Part shown: positions 21,377 through 32,700 of the stretch, in pieces
Layout: every line of letters begins with the position of its first letter
Position numbering within the stretch: position 1 is the first letter of the stretch
Assembly: GCA_903907075.1 (NCBI GenBank)
Contig: CAIVMQ010000051.1
Location: 52,193-116,192, forward strand
Direction of reading: 5' to 3'
DNA length: 64,000 nt
Origin: an uncultured Bacteroidia bacterium
GTDB taxonomy: Bacteria > Bacteroidota > Bacteroidia > Bacteroidales > Prolixibacteraceae
Notes under the pieces: model-generated
Databases searched by the model: none
Told to the model about the DNA's origin: nothing
What the model saw: only the letters and a program-made list of their open reading frames with translations
Position numbers and translations under genes: made by a program

Positions 21377-21916
21377 TTATAATTTTGATATCCGGTCAAA
21401 GGTTCCTTCACTTTTTTGAGTAACCACTCCGTCTAGTTTAACCGCGAAGTTTACCTTCATTGAATTTTCTCCCTTGAAAACCATATCAATGGTCTCGTTA
21501 TATTTCTTACCATCACGCAGGCTATTATGGCTTAACGCAAAATGGTCGGGAGATTTCCAGATGCAGAAGTGGTCATGAGCTGTTCCTGTATTGTCGACTG
21601 AATACCAATGAAGCTTTTTTGCAAATGGATCATAGCCAACAAGATTCGTGCAATAATAGTCACCAACTTCTTTACTTTTTGCAACCTCATCCATTGAAAC
21701 GCCATAACCGTCTCCAATTGAACGGATCGTAACGGTATAGTCAATTACATAGGTTTTACCTTCAGTAGTTAAATTTGCATTAGCGTGCCACGTTCCCATA
21801 TATTTGGAAAAGTTAGTAATACTCTGATCAATTTTCGGTGCCTGTTCCTGAGCATTGCCAGAGAATGCAAAGAGAATAATTAATACAGAGAGCCATGTTG
21901 TCCTTGTTTTTCTCAT
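21377..21916 (-). CDS. hypothetical secreted protein, DUF1579-like
   Basis: Signal peptide; KYMGTWHANANLTTEGKTYVIDYTVTIRSIGDGYGVSMDE. Confidence 0.6.
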   Translation of the reverse strand: MRKTRTTWLSVLIILFAFSGNAQEQAPKIDQSITNFSKYMGTWHANANLTTEGKTYVIDYTVTIRSIGDGYGVSMDEVAKSKEVGDYYCTNLVGYDPFAKKLHWYSVDNTGTAHDHFCIWKSPDHFALSHNSLRDGKKYNETIDMVFKGENSMKVNFAVKLDGVVTQKSEGTFDRISKL

Positions 21917-22037
21917 CTTAGTTCCTCCTAAATTTTAAGTAAAAGAGGTAAATTACACTAATTATTAGAGAATTACAACTAATTAATCGGGTTATAACCA
22001 ATCAGAGAACGTAGGCATAGAGAAAAGACAATATTGG

Positions 22038-22077
22038 GAAGAGATGGCAATACCACATACGTGATTGTCATCTCTTC
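22038..22077 (-). terminator. hairpin terminator candidate
   Basis: GAAGAGATGGCAAT-accacatacgtg-ATTGTCATCTCTTC: 14-bp stem with one G-T, between two minus-strand genes. Confidence 0.55.
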
Positions 22078-22087
22078 TCAGTTGATT

Positions 22088-22450
22088 TTATTTTGCTGCG
22101 TTATTTCTGGCCTTTCTTACGGCAATAAAGCTTTGAATAAAATAGACCATACTAACAGTACAGGAGAGCATCATAACCGCAACACGTGCAGCAGCACCAT
22201 TATCTCCGCGTCCAATTGCTCCAATAAGAGGCTTAATTAAAGCGATAATAAGGACAAATGTGAGTAATACGGCTAAATGGGAGATTACTTTATTTTCAGC
22301 TTTAACACCCTTTACAAAAGAGAGCAATAAAATTCCGGCAAATACAGGGATTAGTGCCGTTGGTGATGGGGTTAGTGATCCCATGTAACCCCAGAGACCA
22401 ACCAGAATAAGGACAAGAGCATTATACATGCTTACTGAATATACTTTCAT
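22088..22450 (-). CDS. hypothetical small membrane protein
   Basis: 120 aa, about 4 predicted TM helices. Confidence 0.65.
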   Translation of the reverse strand: MKVYSVSMYNALVLILVGLWGYMGSLTPSPTALIPVFAGILLLSFVKGVKAENKVISHLAVLLTFVLIIALIKPLIGAIGRGDNGAAARVAVMMLSCTVSMVYFIQSFIAVRKARNNAAK

Positions 22451-22542
22451 AACTTTAAATTATTTAACTAATTTGTTTAAGAACTAAATTATTAAGAGAT
22501 AACAACGAGCTATCACTGATTGTTCCAATTGGATTAAAATTC

Positions 22543-25230
22543 CTAATCTTCTTTTTCTTCGTGTTCATGGCCACTAAATTTTTTAGGATAGGACTCCTTC
22601 CCTTTCATTGCAAACCAGAGAATGCGGTTCATAAGATTGTCATCTCCAGCATCGATATGGTCAAATTGAGGCTCGAGGCTCTTACGTGCAAAATGGAGTG
22701 CCGCCCCTTTTAATTCGGCCAGACTCTTATTCATTTCATTCAATGGAATCTGATTCGCCACAGCATTAAATGGTGTGAAGTCGGGTGAAAAAGAGAAGCA
22801 ATCGAACATTGGCATTGCCGTTGCATCGCTGATATTCATAGGTGGTAATCCAAGGATCTGCTCTACGGTGCGAACCATAGAGACTTGATTATAATTTGTC
22901 CGGACTGTTTTCTTCAATCTGGAGTAAGGACTAACCACTGTACCTACCGTTCGGTAAGCCGACACATGATCCCAACCCGCTTGTGAATCATCTTCAGCCA
23001 TTAGAATAATGGTATTTTTCCAGAAACGGCTTTTCGAGATCGCCTCAACAATCTGACCATAGGCAAGATCATTATCAGCAACCATAGCGCGTGGGGTTGG
23101 GATTCCGGGACGGGTACCCGCAGTGTGATCATTTGAAAGGGCAACAACCATAAGTTCAGGCCATTGATCACCATCCAATTTATCATATGCGTTCATCTCG
23201 GCTATAAAGACCTTAGCTCTTTGAACGTCAGTAATCAAGTGGGTATCCGATCCGGGAAAATTCTGACTTAGGATCTTTTCGACCGTTTTTATGGTCGTGG
23301 TATTCTTAAAGTTTAGCGGTTCTCCCTTTTGGAATCGTTCATAAACAGAACTCCAGGTAATATTCTTATCGAGTTCAACATCGCAAGCTTCCCCATAAAT
23401 CCGAACACTCTTGCCATGTCTCAAGGCATTATCCCAGATAAAGCCGGTTGAGGGATATACTAATGCATCTCGCTGCACATGGGGATAACTTCTGATCCAT
23501 GCCCGTACATTTTTCTCGACATAATCGGTTACAATACCCATATCAGCCCATTGATGACCCTCGGCCGAACATTTTCCGGAGACATAAAAGTTATCCATCA
23601 ACAAGAAATCGGAAACTAATTTATGCGTATTTGGTGTAACAGTATTGCCAAAGGTACAAAGCGTAGAGTCGCCATCTCCTGTTTTAAGATCTCCCAGAAC
23701 CTGGTCATAGGTTCTATTTTCTTTAATTATATAGACTACATGTTTAAATACCGAAGGTTCTCCAATGCGCACCGGAACTGGCACAGGAGCGATATTCTTA
23801 CGGGGTAACTTATTTGTTAAAGCCAGCCTAGAAAATTGGTTTGCCTTCTCAACCTTAGCGGTATTTTTAAGCAACTGAGGCTGGTCAGGGACAGGGATTA
23901 CCGATACAGAAGCCATCATATGATGCGCATTATAGGAACTCTTACCCGTTATCTCAGAGATATCTGGGGTTCTTGCTCCTTCCGCTTCTATATTGGCAAC
24001 AAAGAGCAGGCTATCATGATAAATAGCCACACCTCCCGGATAGGCTCCTGTGGGGATAAAACCGGAGATTTTACTTTTATTCCCTTCTTTAGCCCCTTTG
24101 GAAGGATCAGCAAGAGAAACTACCGCAAGGGCATTGTCCATGCCGTTTGCAACGTAGAGCGTTTTCCCATCTGTTGTGATCCCTAAACCATTAGGAGAAT
24201 CCCCCCAATAATTATTTGTCGCACCAGAGAGGCGCACTGAAATCTCTTCTGATACCTGATCATTTTCGACATTAATGACCGATATTTTATCACTATTGGC
24301 ATTGGCAACATAGACAAATTTTTGCGCGGGATCAGCGAGGATATCATTAGGGTGCAGACCTACAACGATCTCCTTGAGAAGTTTTCCTGATTTGGCGTCC
24401 AATACAGACACTGTCCCTTCGCGTGTAGCACCGGTCTGGGGATCAACTTTTGCACTTCCCCATGGAACACCCGCAACATCAGGATCGTGCGCATCAGGAA
24501 CAGATCCGGCCCAATTGGAGACATAGAGTTTGCCATCAGCAGAGGTTATTCCAAAAGGAGCTACTCCAACCGGTACAGACCAAATAGTTCTTCCCGATTG
24601 GACATCTAATTTCTCAACGCTATTATTCCCATTTAAGACTACATAAATCACAGGAATACCGAGTTCAACGGCCACGATAATTTCATTTGGCAAAGCAGTC
24701 TCTGCGGGCTTAACAGGTTCAAATCCGAAAGTCTTAATAACCGAAAGTTTCTCTCCGTTCCACCTAGCCTGAACAACAAATGATTTGTCATTTTTCCCCA
24801 CCGCGCTCCAAAACAACTGGTAATCACTTCCTGATTTAAGCCACGAGATTCCCGAATAGGTATTCTGCAACCCCTCTTTTGTAAAATGACTCCTGAGGGG
24901 AAAGCGGGCTATAATTTTCTTGCTCTTCGGATCTATAATCACAACTGAATAACGTCCTTCCACAGCAATCCATTTTCCATCGGGAGAAGCTGAGCAGTCC
25001 AAGGCATGGTTCTCATCATCCTTATCTCCGAAATAAAGCTGTTCCCCTTCGGGATCAATCCAGCGGTTATAAGGCATCATGACCGGCAGCGTGTTACCTG
25101 CTAGGGTATTCTTCTCATATGAGGTGAGGTATTTCTTTTGTTGCCTGATATTCTTTCCCTGTTGTGCCGCTAATGGCAGAATTATAGAAAGGGTTAGAAT
25201 TCCGAATAGTTGAAGCCTAATGTTTTGCAT
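22543..25230 (-). CDS. bifunctional YVTN beta-propeller / phosphoesterase-family (alkaline phosphatase superfamily) protein
   Basis: Signal peptide; propeller repeats (FVYVANANSDKISVINVEND, TLYVANGMDNALAVVSL); C-terminal VVYIIKENRTYDQVLGDLKTGDGDS, AEGHQWADMGIVTDY, MAEDDSQAGWDHV. Confidence 0.85.
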   Translation of the reverse strand: MQNIRLQLFGILTLSIILPLAAQQGKNIRQQKKYLTSYEKNTLAGNTLPVMMPYNRWIDPEGEQLYFGDKDDENHALDCSASPDGKWIAVEGRYSVVIIDPKSKKIIARFPLRSHFTKEGLQNTYSGISWLKSGSDYQLFWSAVGKNDKSFVVQARWNGEKLSVIKTFGFEPVKPAETALPNEIIVAVELGIPVIYVVLNGNNSVEKLDVQSGRTIWSVPVGVAPFGITSADGKLYVSNWAGSVPDAHDPDVAGVPWGSAKVDPQTGATREGTVSVLDAKSGKLLKEIVVGLHPNDILADPAQKFVYVANANSDKISVINVENDQVSEEISVRLSGATNNYWGDSPNGLGITTDGKTLYVANGMDNALAVVSLADPSKGAKEGNKSKISGFIPTGAYPGGVAIYHDSLLFVANIEAEGARTPDISEITGKSSYNAHHMMASVSVIPVPDQPQLLKNTAKVEKANQFSRLALTNKLPRKNIAPVPVPVRIGEPSVFKHVVYIIKENRTYDQVLGDLKTGDGDSTLCTFGNTVTPNTHKLVSDFLLMDNFYVSGKCSAEGHQWADMGIVTDYVEKNVRAWIRSYPHVQRDALVYPSTGFIWDNALRHGKSVRIYGEACDVELDKNITWSSVYERFQKGEPLNFKNTTTIKTVEKILSQNFPGSDTHLITDVQRAKVFIAEMNAYDKLDGDQWPELMVVALSNDHTAGTRPGIPTPRAMVADNDLAYGQIVEAISKSRFWKNTIILMAEDDSQAGWDHVSAYRTVGTVVSPYSRLKKTVRTNYNQVSMVRTVEQILGLPPMNISDATAMPMFDCFSFSPDFTPFNAVANQIPLNEMNKSLAELKGAALHFARKSLEPQFDHIDAGDDNLMNRILWFAMKGKESYPKKFSGHEHEEKED

Positions 25231-25233
25231 TGA

Positions 25234-26748
25234 TTATTTTTTAGCCGCTTTTTCTGCTACCATCGTTATAACCGCATTATCACTCCATTCGGCACAGTGA
25301 CCCGCCATTGGGGTGAAAGAGATTTTTGCATCCGATTTTGGATTTTCAGTTTTGTCGAGATACATCTTCAGAAACCGTGTAGCCACATTCGAAAAAAGAC
25401 CATCCATATCGCCGGTCCAGATCCATATCTTCCCCTGCAGTTTAGGCCCTAGTGCAGACCAATTTTTCTGAAGTATCTTTTTGAGATCATACTTCTCCCA
25501 TTGTTCCGCTACCTTATGGTCGATTTTCCCGGTTATCGGATCAATCATCAACGAAGGGAGTCCATCCATACCTTTGGGTCCAAAAACAGCATTATAGGCT
25601 CCAAATTGTTCTCCTGAAATTAGGTAATTATTGGTCCTACTAAGCACATTCTCATCATGGATAGCCACCTCCATCGACCCTTTAGGTTCACCAAGTATTG
25701 AACGTGATTCGGGTTGAAGATATCCAAACCGGTTGATAAAAGCGCTTTCATCACTGTAAATATTAATAAGGCCATAATGCTCAAAATCAACAGGATCAGG
25801 GCTATAAGCCCATGCGCCATTGAAAAAATCGGGATAGAGAATCTGTAGCCCTAGCACTACCCATCCTCCGGTAGATGCTCCTGCCAAGAACCGCATTCCT
25901 GAATCTTTCTGATAGTGCACTAGTTTTTCAATTTCGGGTATCAGCTCTTCAGTAAGTGCTTTTCCACATGGGCCATTATTTTCGGAATCCACTTGATAAG
26001 AGTCTCCATAAGGACCTTGAGAATCAAGAAAGACATAGATTACCTGCGGGGCACTTCCTGAGAACCACCAGTCGGTAAATGTTGAATTCTTCATCATCCC
26101 ATTAACCCCATCATAGCGGCCATTTAAACCAGGTGCGCGATAACAAATCGGAAATGACTTATCCGGATTTTCAAAATAACTACTCGGTAGCAATAACGAA
26201 GCTTTTAAGTAGCGTGGGCGGCCCCAGAAATCAGAAAGCACCTTACTCTGAATAATCACCTTTTTTACATATTTATGCTCCACAATTTCATAAGGAGGGA
26301 TGATGGTATTGAGATTCAGTGAGAGGTTTAGAGCACCCGCAACAGTAACAGAATCTATATTACTATACATATTCCCGGGAACATTCGCTTGTCCGTCATC
26401 GATATTTTGTTTATAAACAGCCTGAAAATAGTATTTCTTAGGCAAAGGGATAAATCCTTCGGCCAGATCGGTATGAAGGATCCTTTTATCGCCTGAGTCG
26501 ACAAGATACGTAGAAGAGCCATCCCAGTTCTGTGGTGTAATTCCAACTGTTACATCTGCATTTCTACGCGGTTCTTTTCCACTCTGAGTCGTAAAATAGA
26601 GCAGCATACGCCCCCCCTTTACAAATGAAGATCTCATCTGCGGAGATAGCGAGATTTTAATTTTTTGAAATGGCAATTCCTCCGCAGATACCAGCACCGA
26701 AGATGCCACAAAAGAGAGGATTAATAATGTCTTGATTAGTTTACTCAT
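25234..26748 (-). CDS. secreted alpha/beta-hydrolase, esterase D-like
   Basis: Signal peptide; VIYVFLDSQGPYGDSYQ, FLAGASTGGWVVLGLQILYPDFFNGAWAYSPDPVD (nucleophile elbow GASTGG), AGHCAEW. Confidence 0.75.
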   Translation of the reverse strand: MSKLIKTLLILSFVASSVLVSAEELPFQKIKISLSPQMRSSFVKGGRMLLYFTTQSGKEPRRNADVTVGITPQNWDGSSTYLVDSGDKRILHTDLAEGFIPLPKKYYFQAVYKQNIDDGQANVPGNMYSNIDSVTVAGALNLSLNLNTIIPPYEIVEHKYVKKVIIQSKVLSDFWGRPRYLKASLLLPSSYFENPDKSFPICYRAPGLNGRYDGVNGMMKNSTFTDWWFSGSAPQVIYVFLDSQGPYGDSYQVDSENNGPCGKALTEELIPEIEKLVHYQKDSGMRFLAGASTGGWVVLGLQILYPDFFNGAWAYSPDPVDFEHYGLINIYSDESAFINRFGYLQPESRSILGEPKGSMEVAIHDENVLSRTNNYLISGEQFGAYNAVFGPKGMDGLPSLMIDPITGKIDHKVAEQWEKYDLKKILQKNWSALGPKLQGKIWIWTGDMDGLFSNVATRFLKMYLDKTENPKSDAKISFTPMAGHCAEWSDNAVITMVAEKAAKK

Positions 26749-26920
26749 GTGTACTAACGATGAATTAAAAATGTTTTTACTTTAAGGTAAACACTGCCCC
26801 AAGCTATGGGAAAAGGTTCAATTACTCGATCTAATTTAATAGATACCAAAGATAATTAAATACCTTTCTGTAAAAAAAATCGTATATTTAATCATGAGTC
26901 TTAACTAATACCTTAAAGTC

Positions 26921-28714
26921 ATGCTTATTAACTCGACAAATGGTAGTTTTTTCTTCACCTTATTTTATACACTAGCCTTTCTGGCAACCTTTATTATTCT
27001 AATTACCGAAGGGTACAAACGTAAAATCCCTATCGTCTCATGGGTGCTCTTGTTAATCTTCTCTAAGATCGCCTTTATTGTAGGCACGAAAATTTTCACC
27101 TTCAACTATGACGAGTGGCGGATGATGATAACCCAAACAACACTCATCCCAACATCGGAAAAGATTCTTCTTGGAGGCTTACTCCTTGGATTATTTGCCC
27201 TAATTTCAGGTAAATATATCTTACGAATCAAACAAAATATTTTTAATGCCTTTGCCCTAGCACTTCCTTTAGGTATTGGAATTCAAAAAATTGGATGTTT
27301 CTTAAATGGGTGTTGTTTTGGCAATCCAACCTCTAGTGGGTGGGGTGTCCATTATGGGGTTAATACCCTACCTCACTATCATCAATTCAAAGCCGGACTT
27401 ATCGGATCGACTGATTTTATTTCGCTTCCCATTCATCCGGTTCAGCTGTATGAGATGGCAGGAGCTTTTATTGCCGCATTTTTAGTTTATAAAACACGCA
27501 AGTCATGGAAGGCAAATGGCAGTTTAGTTGTTTTTTCGATCTTCTGCTATAGTGCAGTCCGATTTATTGCTGAGTTTTTTAGAGCTGTTCCAGCTCATAC
27601 CATAGGAGGCGAAATGGCAGGACCACTTAACCAAATTCAATGGTTCATGCTACTTATGATGGCTGTATTATCTTTTATTTTACTTCAAAGAGAGCGACAA
27701 TTAAAACCTCATACTCAACTAGTATCGATACCGTTAGGAATACACACCTACTTTGGTGTATTTATACTGGAAGCCATACTTATAACCACCTTGCACAAAT
27801 GGTTCTCAACGTCTGAGCTAATATCGATCCTGTTAACATTTTTAATCTCTTCCCTGATTCTCTTTATATATCTTCTTCGAGAGATTGCATCTTCAAAGAA
27901 ACGGATTATTTATGCCGGATTACTACTTCTGCCACTTCTTATTACGAGCCAAACTATTCAACCGACCAAACGTGATTCGACATTGGTTAACCGAACGCGC
28001 AAAATCAGTCTGGGAATGAGCTCGGGGAGTTTTAAAAATTCTTTAAGCCGAATATCAGGGACAGATTCTGAAGGTTGTAACACCTATGAAACAGAGTATT
28101 TCAAACAAAAATACTCCCTTGGGGGGGCTGGATATTCTATAAAAGATGAATATCCCAACAAGAAATTCTCAATTACGTACGGTGCCAATCTCTATTTTGG
28201 ACAAAATAAACAACTTATTGAGTCGAGTGGCCTAGAAACAAAAACCATGCTGTATGGAATAAATCCCTATTTCAAATTAGATGCCAAGTGGTACGGTCTT
28301 GGCGGTGGAATACATACAGGAAACATACTGACCTACAAAGATCAAATCGTAGACTATGGTAGCTTGTCTACCGGGGTAGAAAAAAATGTTATTTTTCCTC
28401 AACTCTATGTGCGTTTAGGAAATTGGAAGAGTATCTTCATTGATTACCATTTAGGGGATCAGTTTCCATCTCCATTCCCCGCTTCTGTTCAGCAAATTGC
28501 TATTGGAACAGGCTTTGGATCTAACGATGTAAGTTTCAGGATTGGTGGAAATATCTCTCCATTGAGTGGAACTTTTGTATCTGCTTATTTTCCGTTAAGC
28601 GAAAGTCTTTTGATCGAACCATTTTTTGTATTTCAAGACTCTAAAGTAACCCATTTTGCTCTTAGTCTTCACTATAAATTATCTTCGACTTCATTTTACA
28701 AGAATAGACGCTAA
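26921..28714 (+). CDS. Lgt-like (prolipoprotein diacylglyceryl transferase family) membrane protein with C-terminal beta-strand-rich domain
   Basis: N-terminus: GIGIQKIGCFLNGCCFGNPTSSGWGVHYG...HPVQLYEMAGAFIAAFLVY...RFIAEFFRAVP; C-terminus: ITYGANLYFGQNKQ...YGINPYFKLDAKWYGLGGGIHTG...FALSLHYKL. Confidence 0.78.
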   Translation: MLINSTNGSFFFTLFYTLAFLATFIILITEGYKRKIPIVSWVLLLIFSKIAFIVGTKIFTFNYDEWRMMITQTTLIPTSEKILLGGLLLGLFALISGKYILRIKQNIFNAFALALPLGIGIQKIGCFLNGCCFGNPTSSGWGVHYGVNTLPHYHQFKAGLIGSTDFISLPIHPVQLYEMAGAFIAAFLVYKTRKSWKANGSLVVFSIFCYSAVRFIAEFFRAVPAHTIGGEMAGPLNQIQWFMLLMMAVLSFILLQRERQLKPHTQLVSIPLGIHTYFGVFILEAILITTLHKWFSTSELISILLTFLISSLILFIYLLREIASSKKRIIYAGLLLLPLLITSQTIQPTKRDSTLVNRTRKISLGMSSGSFKNSLSRISGTDSEGCNTYETEYFKQKYSLGGAGYSIKDEYPNKKFSITYGANLYFGQNKQLIESSGLETKTMLYGINPYFKLDAKWYGLGGGIHTGNILTYKDQIVDYGSLSTGVEKNVIFPQLYVRLGNWKSIFIDYHLGDQFPSPFPASVQQIAIGTGFGSNDVSFRIGGNISPLSGTFVSAYFPLSESLLIEPFFVFQDSKVTHFALSLHYKLSSTSFYKNRR

Positions 28715-28741
28715 ATCTTTTAAATAATCTTTACTTTCGCG

Positions 28742-28789
28742 AACAAAGGGTAAAACTAAAATAGCTCTATTTTTGTTTTACCCTTTGTT
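28742..28789 (+). terminator. long near-perfect hairpin between the Lgt-like gene and the next lipoprotein gene
   Basis: AACAAAGGGTAAAACTAAAATAG-ct-CTATTTTTGTTTTACCCTTTGTT: 23-bp arms with one mismatch, 28 nt after the stop at 28714. Confidence 0.65.
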
Positions 28790-28802
28790 AAATACCTCTT
28801 GT

Positions 28803-29666
28803 ATGGGCAGACTACTAATATTTCTCTCGCTGATTCTATTTTTCATCTCCTGTAAGCGTGAAACTTTGGCGCCAATTCTCCCCACGCCTCCTGACTACTC
28901 AAAACCATTAGTCTATAAGGATGTTAGTTATGGCAGCCAATTGCTTCAAAAGATGGATATTGATCTTCCTGCAGGGAGAACCGTCGTATCTACGAAAACT
29001 ATCGTTGTTATTCATGGAGGCTCCTGGATCGAAGGAGACAAGGTTGATATGACTTTTGTTGTCGATTCAATTAAGAAACGAAATCCTGCTTATGCCTTTA
29101 TCAACCTCAATTATCGGCTTGCAATCAATGGTGCAAACGATGTTTTTCCGGCACAGGAACTAGATATAAAATCGGCTATCGAATTTTATCTGGCCAAATC
29201 GGCAGAGTACAATATCTCAAAAGATCTTATTGTCCTTGGAGCAAGTGCGGGTGGGCATCTGGCTTTGCTGCACAGTTATAAAAACGATCCAAATAAACAC
29301 GTAAAGGCAGTAGTTGATTTTTTTGGACCTACCGATCTGGTGGCCATCTGGAATGAAGGGTTTCTTATTCAATTTGGGCTTATTGTCGTTACCGGAGCCA
29401 GCTATACCTCTAATCCATCAATCTTCATACAATCAAGTCCAATCAATTTCGTCACCCCACAGAGCCCTCCGACGATTGCTTTACAAGGGGGATTAGACGA
29501 TATTGTGCTTCCTGAGCAAACCACTATGCTAATTACTAAACTCAATGCAAATAAAGTGGCCAATCAAGTGGTTTATTATCCCCTTGAGGGTCATGGATTT
29601 TCAGATGCCAATAATACCGATGCCCTTAATAAAATAATGCCATTTCTTTCAACCTATGCGAAATAG
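28803..29666 (+). CDS. alpha/beta-hydrolase lipoprotein (carboxylesterase-like)
   Basis: ATG at 28803 gives lipoprotein signal MGRLLIFLSLILFFISCKRE; TIVVIHGGSWIEGDK, VLGASAGGHLALLHS. The track start 28773 lies inside the hairpin. Confidence 0.85.
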   Translation: MGRLLIFLSLILFFISCKRETLAPILPTPPDYSKPLVYKDVSYGSQLLQKMDIDLPAGRTVVSTKTIVVIHGGSWIEGDKVDMTFVVDSIKKRNPAYAFINLNYRLAINGANDVFPAQELDIKSAIEFYLAKSAEYNISKDLIVLGASAGGHLALLHSYKNDPNKHVKAVVDFFGPTDLVAIWNEGFLIQFGLIVVTGASYTSNPSIFIQSSPINFVTPQSPPTIALQGGLDDIVLPEQTTMLITKLNANKVANQVVYYPLEGHGFSDANNTDALNKIMPFLSTYAK

Positions 29667-29741
29667 AGCTTGCCTGTGCAAGATGAAAGTATGATTTGCT
29701 CCATTTAAAGATGCTCCATTTTTCGGTCGCAAATCAACTAT

Positions 29742-32700
29742 TTAATGTTTTAGATACACTATTTTAGATGGAATGAGCCGTACAGGCCCTAGCAATCCGG
29801 AGAGTGGTAATTGTTTAAATCCAAATTCCCGAGGGGATTCGGCATTCTCTTTTCCGCCTCCAAAACGGGAGATTAGCTCCTGAGGAACAGGCGGTGGCTC
29901 CTTCATCGCAGCGATTCGGTTTATTAAGGTATTGGTCACAAAGACAACAAGTTTATTCTCTCCAGATTTTACCGCATCGGTAACGTCAAGACGCTGTGAG
30001 CGCATCCAGCTTGTTCCCAAAGGGCGATTATTGAGACTTACCTCGGCAATATTTCCTACCTTACCTAAGTCAAGTTCTAATTTAATCCCTTTCTCACTAT
30101 ATTCAGAAGGAAGTTTAAAGCTGATCTCATACTTTCCGGTACCACTAAAGTTGCGAGTCTCGGCATTGTTGATCCACGAAAACAACGACTCTGATTTCGT
30201 GAAAAAGAGGGGGAAGCCAATCCCCTTAAGTTCAATGCTCCATAGTCCGGAGATAAGATAAGGGGCAGGAATACCGTTAATATCCGAAGTTATTCGCTGC
30301 ACCTCTTTACCTATATGGATGATTGAATGATAGCTTCCATTTTGTAATGCTATGGCACTTAACTTTTGTGCTCCATCCGTACTAATCTCGACTAAATCAG
30401 ATTCAGAAACATACGACGCCGGTTCTCCAGGTGAGAATTCAAGAAACATCGACTCATAAGGGGCAAGGTTAAGTGGAACTTTGATTCCATCCTTGGCTTC
30501 ACTAAACCCTAATACGGGGGTAATCTGACCAGTAAAAGGGTTCCATTTCCGAATTATTTTATTCTTAACCCTAAAAGTTACTGGCACAGCGCTCGGTTTA
30601 TCCTGAATATTCGAAACAAAATAGAAATCCTTTTCACCAACCTTTCGGTGAATAAATGTTAGGCCCTCATTTTTACGCATCCCCTCTGCCGCAAAGTCAA
30701 TTCCGAAATCAGGAGCTATATGCTTTCTGATTGTCTCCAAAAAAGGATCAAGAGCGCTGCTCCTTTTATCCCACCATATCTGACGGTCAATTACATTTTT
30801 GAGCTGATAGCTCCTTCCTTTGCCATACGAGTTCATGATCACACCCTGTTCAGCCCTGGGCTCCTTGAGACCATAGGGATTATCGGCCTTTCCCTCAGAC
30901 CATTTAGGCTTGTTGAAAATATTATCAACCAGCAACTTAACTTTCTCGTCAGATTCTTTATATCCAATAAATCCGGTGGACTTTTCAGGTAATCGTTCCA
31001 ATGAAATAACGATACCTCCACCTTCAACATACTTCTCGATAAATTCCAATGTTTTTAAGGGAATCGTTTCAACATTAGGAAGGATAAGAACTTTATAATG
31101 CATAGCTCGGATATTTATCTCATCGCCATCAGCAGTGGCAAGATTTTGCAGTGCATCGTCATTAATCAGATCATAATTATATCCGTTTGAAATAAGCAGT
31201 CCACCCAATTCGCCCCAGTTAAATTCACGAGTCCACTTGCGCATATTCATTACATTAATAGCCCACTGATTAGCCAACGGAGAATAAAGAGCTATATCAG
31301 CCGAAAAATTACCCTGCCTGAGCAGGTATGCTGAGCGGGCAATATATTCTGCCAATTTGGGGTAATAGTTCCACCACACATTCTGAGGCTGAATATAAGC
31401 TGCGAAAGGGAGAGAACGTGTTGGTGTAACTATTTTTTCGGGAGAGAAGTTGAATCCATGGTTGTAGAATTTCGTTGCTCCGGCCAATAAATAGCCATCA
31501 CTGGCGATCTTGAGCTCCTCAAGAGTTTCGCGATAACGCTCCCAATGGATGAAGGTATATACTTCGGCAGAAACCACTTTCCGGCCATAGATATGTGCCC
31601 CCGAAGCCACATATTGTTTTGGACCAATTCGAGTATCAAACCAGTCGGCTGCATCCTTTTCTCCTGCAGTAATCTCCATCTCGGGAATATGAGCCATCCC
31701 CGAACCTTCGATATTATCAGTATTGAAACCATACGCTTGTATCCGACCTTGAATATGATGATCCTCACACCATCCAAGGAATGTCTTGAAAAAAACATTT
31801 AAGCCGGTTTTGTGGAGAAATTCATTCACATCATACCGTATCTTGGGGGAGATTTCGCCAACATTCCACCATATTGCAGGTAGATACGGAGCCAGGTCAT
31901 AACCCTTTTGAACCTTAAATTCTTCGAGTAAACCAGTCGACCAGTTAATTCCACTCGAGAGACTTGCAAGCTCGAAGCTATCGGCGAAGAATGAATCGAC
32001 CGTTTTCCCAAATTCATCGCCGAAGGCACTATAAAACTTATTCCCTAGAAAATCGCAATAGCTCATCATCGCCGTTTTACTAAAATGATCCACCGCATTA
32101 CTGATCCCATTTTTCTTAAGCCAAAATGCCATAAGGCGCCACTCCCCCTCCGGTACTTTCCAGCTAATAGTCTTATCTGTTACTGTGGAGGTTAGGTTAA
32201 TTAAGGATTGCTCATCAATCTTTCCATCTTTATCAATCTTACCTGCAATTACAGCCAGTAAGCTCTCGTTACCGTCAAGTTTCGGAGTGTAAAATTCCCA
32301 CGACCGTTTTGTTTTGATTAAAAAATCGGGTAATACACCCTGGTAAGTTTGGTTGCCACTAAGATCTCTAAATGTAGGGACTAAGTCCTTACTCTTATCC
32401 TCCTCTTTAACCCATTCTCCACCAATAATCCAGCCCGGCCCACCAAAGTTAAGAGAGACCTCCATTCCCAGTCGTTTGGCTTCGCTTACCGTATGTTTTA
32501 ACACCTCCATAAACTCATCAGAGAGATAGGGAATATTCCCTTTTTGGTATACTTCCCCCATTGATATTTGTTCGACACCTCGAATGCCATGACTGCGCAT
32601 TTGTTCCAGTTCAGAAGTAATCTCCTTTTTAGACACTGGATTTCCGGGCCACCACCAACGGGTATGTGGCCAACAGTCGGCAGGAGGATTCTTAAAATTT

